A DNA stretch of 9,230 nucleotides from assembly GCA_014729315.1 (NCBI GenBank), contig WJKD01000259.1:1-9230 (forward strand), given 5' to 3'. This document shows, in pieces, positions 6,336 through 9,230 of this stretch. The notes under the pieces are model-generated. The model was given only the letters and a program-made list of their open reading frames with translations. It did no database searches and had not been told where the DNA came from. Each line of letters starts with the position of its first letter. Position 1 is the first letter of the stretch. The translations under genes were made by a program, and so were the position numbers. The stretch comes from Promethearchaeota archaeon (GTDB taxonomy: Archaea > Asgardarchaeota > Lokiarchaeia > Sigynarchaeales > SOKP01).

Positions 6336-6375
6336 TCACTTTATTTTATAATCGAAATTGATTTCTATAAATCAA
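6336..6375 (-). promoter_or_regulatory. Promoter of the three-gene membrane operon with dyad operator candidate
   Basis: On the minus strand, ATTATAAAA (6344-6352) is centred about 25 nt before ATG 6322, which predicts transcription starting at or next to the start codon. Just upstream, TTGATTT-CTAT-AAATCAA (6358-6375) is a perfect 7-bp dyad with a 4-bp spacer. Its position against the BRE/TATA suits a dimeric winged-helix-type regulator, but no regulator gene is in the window. Confidence 0.5.
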
Positions 6376-6620
6376 CTTGTATTTTTTTAGATAAATATAT
6401 TTAACTTATAAGTACTGAGCACATATATATAAATTTTATATTTTTTCTTTTGAATTATCTTTTAATTGAAAATTAACTTAATTTTTTAGAGTTAAGAAAG
6501 AAATTATTACTAAATCAGATAATTTGGGATCTAAAAATATCCCTCTACGATATTCTTTTTAACAGTTCAAATAACAACATAAAATTTTTTTGAAGTAATG
6601 TTTTTTTAAATTCTAACTTA

Positions 6621-6666
6621 GGAAAACATAATTAATATTTTAAAACCTTATATCTCAATCTCGGAG
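6621..6666 (+). promoter_or_regulatory. Promoter and ribosome binding site of the hydro-lyase operon
   Basis: Purine-rich GGAAAAC (6621-6627) followed by ATAATTAATATTT (6628-6640) fits BRE plus TATA, placing the transcription start near 6659. GGAG (6663-6666), 8 nt before ATG 6675, is a Shine-Dalgarno site and supports that start. Confidence 0.45.
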
Positions 6667-6674
6667 TTAAAAAT

Positions 6675-7931
6675 ATGAACGAAAAGACAATTTCCGAAAA
6701 AATATTATCAGAGAAGTCCGGAAAAGATGTGAAAGCAGGTAATTTTGTAATTGCTGAAGTCGATTGGTGTATAGGCCAAGACGGAACAAGCCCTTTAGCA
6801 ATTGACCAGTTCTACAACATGGATTTTGATAAAGTCGCAAATCCAGATCATGTTATTTTTTTTCTTGATCATTCCGCACCAGCATCAAGAAAAGAGCTAA
6901 GTAACGATCATCAGAAAATAAGAGCATTTGCTAAGAAATTCGGTTGCATATTGAGCGATGTCGGAAATGGGGTTTGTCATCAATTATGTGCAGAAAAATA
7001 TGTGAAACCAGGCGATATTTTGATAGGAGCAGATTCCCATTCCTGCACTGGTGGAGCTTTGGGGGCGTTTACTACAGGAATGGGATCAACCGATATAGCT
7101 GTCGGCATAGGATTAGGTAAAACTTGGTTCAAGGTTCCTGAAACGATTAAAGTCACATATAGCGGGAACTTACAAAAGGGGGTTTATTCTAAAGATTTAA
7201 TGCTCAAATTAATAGGATTAATTGGGGCAAACGGAGCAAACTACAAAGCAATTGAATTCTCTGGGGACACAATCCTACGCATGAAGCAAGAGCAGAGATT
7301 TGTGTTTTCAAATATGGCTGTAGAAGCGGGAGCAAAAACAGGTATTATAGAAACAGACGACAATACTTCATTATACCTAAAAAAGCAAAATCGAGAAAAT
7401 GATTATGCTCATATATTTTCAGATCCTAATGCCTTATTTGAAAAAAATATAGAGATTGATTCGTCTGAGACAGAACCTCAAGTTGCTTGTCCTCATACAG
7501 TTGATAACGTGAAAGGAGTTTCGGATTTGAAAGAAGTGAAAGTTGATCAAGTTTATATAGGTACATGCACGAACGGACGACTCTCAGATCTGAGAATTGC
7601 TGCGGAAATCATCAAGAATGGTAAAGTTAAAGAAGGTCTTAGATTAATAGTGGGACCTTCCTCGAGAGATGTATACTGCAGCGCAACCAAAGAAGGATTA
7701 ATCGAGGTGTTCATGAACGCAGGAGGATTAATTTTACCTCCTGGATGTGGTCCTTGCGTTGGTATTCATGGAGGGATTTTAGCAGACGATGAAGTTTGTT
7801 TTAGTACGCAAAATAGAAATTTTTTGGGAAGAATGGGCAATCCTAAGAGTTTTATATATCTGGGAAGCCCCGCCACAGCCGCAGCAACTGCGCTTTATGG
7901 AAAAATTACCGATCCGAGAGAGGTGTTATAA
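6675..7931 (+). CDS. leuC: 3-Isopropylmalate dehydratase / homoaconitase-type hydro-lyase, large subunit
   Basis: 418 residues, the usual length for archaeal LeuC-type large subunits. The aconitase-family [4Fe-4S] ligands are present: C298 in GTCTNGR, and C358 and C361 in PPGCGPCVG. Other family signatures are FFLDHSAPA (62-70), GADSHSCTGGALGAFTTGMGS (118-138), a VGPSSRDV segment (327-333) and NRNFLGRMG (380-388), where the usual form is NRNFPGRMG. The enzyme dehydrates and rehydrates a 2- or 3-hydroxy acid, moving the hydroxyl group. In leucine synthesis the substrate is isopropylmalate; in related pathways it is homocitrate or another alkylmalate. The stop codon overlaps the start of the small subunit in TAATG, indicating translational coupling and a two-subunit enzyme. 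No leuA or leuB-like gene adjoins it. The symbol names the family; the substrate is not settled. Confidence 0.85.
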   Translation: MNEKTISEKILSEKSGKDVKAGNFVIAEVDWCIGQDGTSPLAIDQFYNMDFDKVANPDHVIFFLDHSAPASRKELSNDHQKIRAFAKKFGCILSDVGNGVCHQLCAEKYVKPGDILIGADSHSCTGGALGAFTTGMGSTDIAVGIGLGKTWFKVPETIKVTYSGNLQKGVYSKDLMLKLIGLIGANGANYKAIEFSGDTILRMKQEQRFVFSNMAVEAGAKTGIIETDDNTSLYLKKQNRENDYAHIFSDPNALFEKNIEIDSSETEPQVACPHTVDNVKGVSDLKEVKVDQVYIGTCTNGRLSDLRIAAEIIKNGKVKEGLRLIVGPSSRDVYCSATKEGLIEVFMNAGGLILPPGCGPCVGIHGGILADDEVCFSTQNRNFLGRMGNPKSFIYLGSPATAAATALYGKITDPREVL

Positions 7932-8443
7932 TGAAAAACATACTTAAGGGAAAAGTTTTCAAATTTGGAGACGACATCAGCACAGATTTGATCTGTCCTG
8001 GTCGATATTACCACTTACGCTCAACTCCAGGTTTATTAGCTGAGCACGTTATGGAAGACGCCGATCCTCATTTTTATGAAAAAATTGAAAAAGATAATAC
8101 TTTTATCGTTGGTGGAGAAAATTTCGGTTGCGGATCTTCCAGAGAACACGCACCATTGATCATTAAATTAGCTGGGGTAAGTGCAGTTATAGCAAAATCA
8201 GCAGCAAGAATATTTTATAGAAATTGTATTAACACTGGATTGCCTATTATTGTTTCAAAAGAAATTAATGGGAAAATTGACCAAGGAGATAAGTTAGAGA
8301 TAAATTTCGAAGAAGGAATTCTCGAAAATCTGACTAAAAATTTGACAATTAACTTTCCATCTTTACCGAAAATTATGATGGATATACTTAATGCAGGTGG
8401 TTTAGCGAATTATATCGAAGTCAACGGAGATTTTATTCTTTAG
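7931..8443 (+). CDS. leuD: 3-Isopropylmalate dehydratase / homoaconitase-type hydro-lyase, small subunit
   Basis: 170 residues, typical of archaeal LeuD-type small subunits carrying the swivelling aconitase domain. GGENFGCGSSREHAP (61-75) is the family signature, and KSAARIFYRNCINTGLP (89-105) follows it. The substrate-recognition loop reads GRYYHLRST (24-32). In Methanocaldococcus jannaschii the homoaconitase subunit has YLR at this place while the isopropylmalate isomerase has YLV; the Arg binds the extra carboxylate of homologues of citrate. Arg30 here therefore leans away from a pure isopropylmalate enzyme, but the loop is one residue longer than YLRT and belongs to a separate subgroup, so specificity remains open. 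The start overlaps the large-subunit stop by one base, with AGAGGTG just upstream as ribosome binding site. Confidence 0.85.
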   Translation: MKNILKGKVFKFGDDISTDLICPGRYYHLRSTPGLLAEHVMEDADPHFYEKIEKDNTFIVGGENFGCGSSREHAPLIIKLAGVSAVIAKSAARIFYRNCINTGLPIIVSKEINGKIDQGDKLEINFEEGILENLTKNLTINFPSLPKIMMDILNAGGLANYIEVNGDFIL

Positions 8444-8555
8444 TAAATCTCCAAGTTTAATTCAAACTCTTAATTTGGCTTCAAATACTGAGATTAATTC
8501 TTAACTACTTAGAAGAGGGAATTATATTCTCGATATGAAATGGACCGGTTGCTCC

Positions 8556-8604
8556 GTTAATCATCAATCTTCTAAAATTTTTAAGATTGATTCATTTTTT
8601 TAAC
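8556..8604 (-). promoter_or_regulatory. SECIS-like RNA element in the 3' UTR of the selenoprotein candidate
   Basis: Minus strand, 5' to 3': GTTAA, five A, TGA, ATCAATCTT, an 11-nt loop beginning AAAAA, AAGATTGAT, GA, TTAAC. The 9-bp stem is flanked exactly by TGA on the 5' side and GA on the 3' side, giving the tandem sheared G.A/A.G pairs of the eukaryotic SECIS kink-turn (TGAN...NGAN). The apical loop opens with unpaired A residues, as in the eukaryotic AA motif. GTTAA/TTAAC can form the lower helix across an A-rich internal loop. It lies directly behind the stop codon (8600-8602), which overlaps the lower helix. SECIS elements of this eukaryote-like kind in 3' UTRs are reported for Lokiarchaeota. 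The upper helix is shorter than in eukaryotes. Confidence 0.6.
8563..8601 (+). terminator. Hairpin plus T-run after the hydro-lyase genes
   Basis: ATCAATCTT (8563-8571) and AAGATTGAT (8583-8591) form a perfect 9-bp stem with an 11-nt loop. On the plus strand it is followed by TCA and seven T (8595-8601). It stands 120 nt after the small-subunit stop and could end that transcript. The same bases form the SECIS candidate on the opposite strand. Confidence 0.45.
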
Positions 8605-8983
8605 CATACACATCTTTTTCTTTTTTCATAAATAACATTCCCATCGATTTTCCATTCACTTCGCCTAAAGCTACATCAATAAGAATGAGTTCAATTTCTT
8701 CAAGTTCTGGGAGTAGACTCTTTTCTATATATACTTCTAGATTATGATTATCTGGATTAAATCCTTTAAACTCTTTCCATTGAATAAAATCGTTATCCTC
8801 AATAACTTTTCTTTTTTTAACCAATTCAAGGACATTCCCGCAGAACGCCATAGTTCACGTACTTGCTTTATAAAAGAAAAAGGCTACGACGAGTTTATCT
8901 AAATCGGTCATCGTCATTTCTTTATTTTTTTCTTTTACATATGTCAACGCAGCTTTAGAAAAGGTTAACTTAACTTTTCTCAC
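8600..8983 (-). CDS. HesB/IscA-like selenoprotein candidate with in-frame TGA (Sec43)
   Basis: Read from GTG 8983 with TGA 8855-8857 taken as selenocysteine, the product has 127 residues: VRKVKLTFSKAALTYVKEKN at the start, then KLVVAFFFYKAST-U43-TMAFCGNVLEL, and a C-terminal part ending MKKEKDVYG. The frame is the same on both sides of the TGA. The first part has the HesB/IscA pattern (strand, then LT-x-x-A-x-x-Y), and U43 falls where IscA has its first conserved Cys (TSGCSGMAYVLEL in IscA). The C-terminal CGC ligands of IscA are absent; C48 is the only other Cys. HesB-like selenoproteins are a known family. The SECIS-like hairpin follows the stop. A TATA box, TATATAAA (9001-9008), stands about 21 nt before GTG, suggesting a leaderless start. 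Alternative: a pseudogene or an 83-residue protein from ATG 8851, which would lack half of the domain. Confidence 0.7.
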
Positions 8984-9000
8984 CTTACAAAATTTTCTTA

Positions 9001-9008
9001 TTTATATA
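9001..9008 (-). promoter_or_regulatory. TATA box of the selenoprotein candidate
   Basis: The minus strand reads TATATAAA, centred 21-22 nt before GTG 8983. It is the closest match to an archaeal TATA box in this end of the window and argues for transcription starting upstream of the TGA, so that both halves of the frame are on one message. Confidence 0.5.
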
Positions 9009-9230
9009 GTTTAAAGAGGAAATCAAACAAAAAAATTGGGTATAAATTGGTTTTTTGAGTAATAAGATTTTGATAAGTTATTAGAATTAAAGAAATTTTT
9101 TTATTTACTCAAGAAGAGGAATTTCAAATAATATTCAGGCAATAACTATTATTTTTGATACTTATAATAGAATTTAAAACGAAAATACAATTTTTCCCAT
9201 AAGAATGGACAGTTTTTTGTTTTTTTAATA
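9009..9230. other. AT-rich right end without recognised gene
   Basis: No coding frame of note on either strand. TTGAGTAA (9055-9062) and TTACTCAA (9105-9112) are inverted repeats whose pairing can be extended with wobble pairs; TAATAA/TTATTA (9060-9065, 9078-9083) would form a competing smaller hairpin. Several T-runs are present. This could be the 3' end of a neighbouring transcription unit. Confidence 0.4.

Larger units (their letters stand above)
6323..6674. other. Divergent AT-rich intergenic region
   Basis: This stretch separates the minus-strand membrane operon from the hydro-lyase genes. Besides the two promoters listed separately it holds a 10-bp palindrome ACTTATAAGT (6404-6413), a TATA-rich run around 6421-6440 and a weak hairpin GGGAT/ATCCC (6526-6543). 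No open reading frame, tRNA or other RNA gene was recognised. Confidence 0.6.

Noticed and set aside
8600..8851. An 83-residue protein starting at ATG 8851 as a complete gene
   Set aside because: It lacks the N-terminal half of the HesB/IscA-like domain, which is encoded in the same frame just upstream of a single TGA; no Shine-Dalgarno or TATA signal was recognised at this ATG.
1..9230. CRISPR arrays, tRNA or rRNA genes
   Set aside because: No regularly spaced direct repeats and no cloverleaf or rRNA-like segments were noticed on reading either strand.

Overview
The window is AT-rich DNA that most resembles an Asgard archaeon, probably Lokiarchaeia-like. The evidence is archaeal TATA/BRE-like promoters placed for leaderless transcripts, strong Shine-Dalgarno sites in front of genes inside operons, archaeal-type split aconitase-family subunits, eukaryote-like C2HC zinc fingers and a SEC59/DGK1-type lipid kinase. 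The taxonomic assignment is inference. The most notable content is a HesB/IscA-like gene on the minus strand at the right end. It is split by a single in-frame TGA and is followed by a hairpin with the kink-turn core of a eukaryotic-type SECIS element. This fits a selenoprotein encoded in the way reported for Lokiarchaeota.

Layout: 1-481 holds the 5' part of an IS200/IS605-type tnpB gene (minus strand, cut by the window edge), more GC-rich than its surroundings, with a subterminal hairpin at 438-481. Then come, on the plus strand, a two-finger C2HC zinc-finger protein (TTG start) and, 24 nt later, a radical SAM protein, likely one operon. A seven-helix membrane protein, a SEC59/DGK1-like CTP-dependent lipid kinase and an iron-sulfur flavoprotein follow on the same strand. 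A convergent AT-rich region (4933-4983) ends this block. On the minus strand, 4986-6322 is a tight three-gene operon of unrecognised membrane proteins: an anchored extracytoplasmic beta-rich protein, a four-helix protein and a two-helix protein. Its promoter has a TATA box 25 nt before the first start codon and an 18-bp dyad just upstream.

After a 352-nt divergent intergenic region, 6675-8443 carries the large and small subunits of an aconitase-family hydro-lyase (3-isopropylmalate dehydratase/homoaconitase type), overlapping by one base. The Arg-containing specificity loop of the small subunit makes a leucine-only role uncertain. The small-subunit gene converges on the selenoprotein candidate (8983-8600). 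The hairpin between them could act as a terminator on the plus strand and as SECIS on the minus strand. The last 220 bases show no gene.

How the genes work together: the zinc-finger and radical SAM genes are probably co-transcribed, the three minus-strand membrane genes probably form one complex or envelope function, and the two hydro-lyase subunits form one enzyme. The other genes are individually placed, and no full pathway is present.
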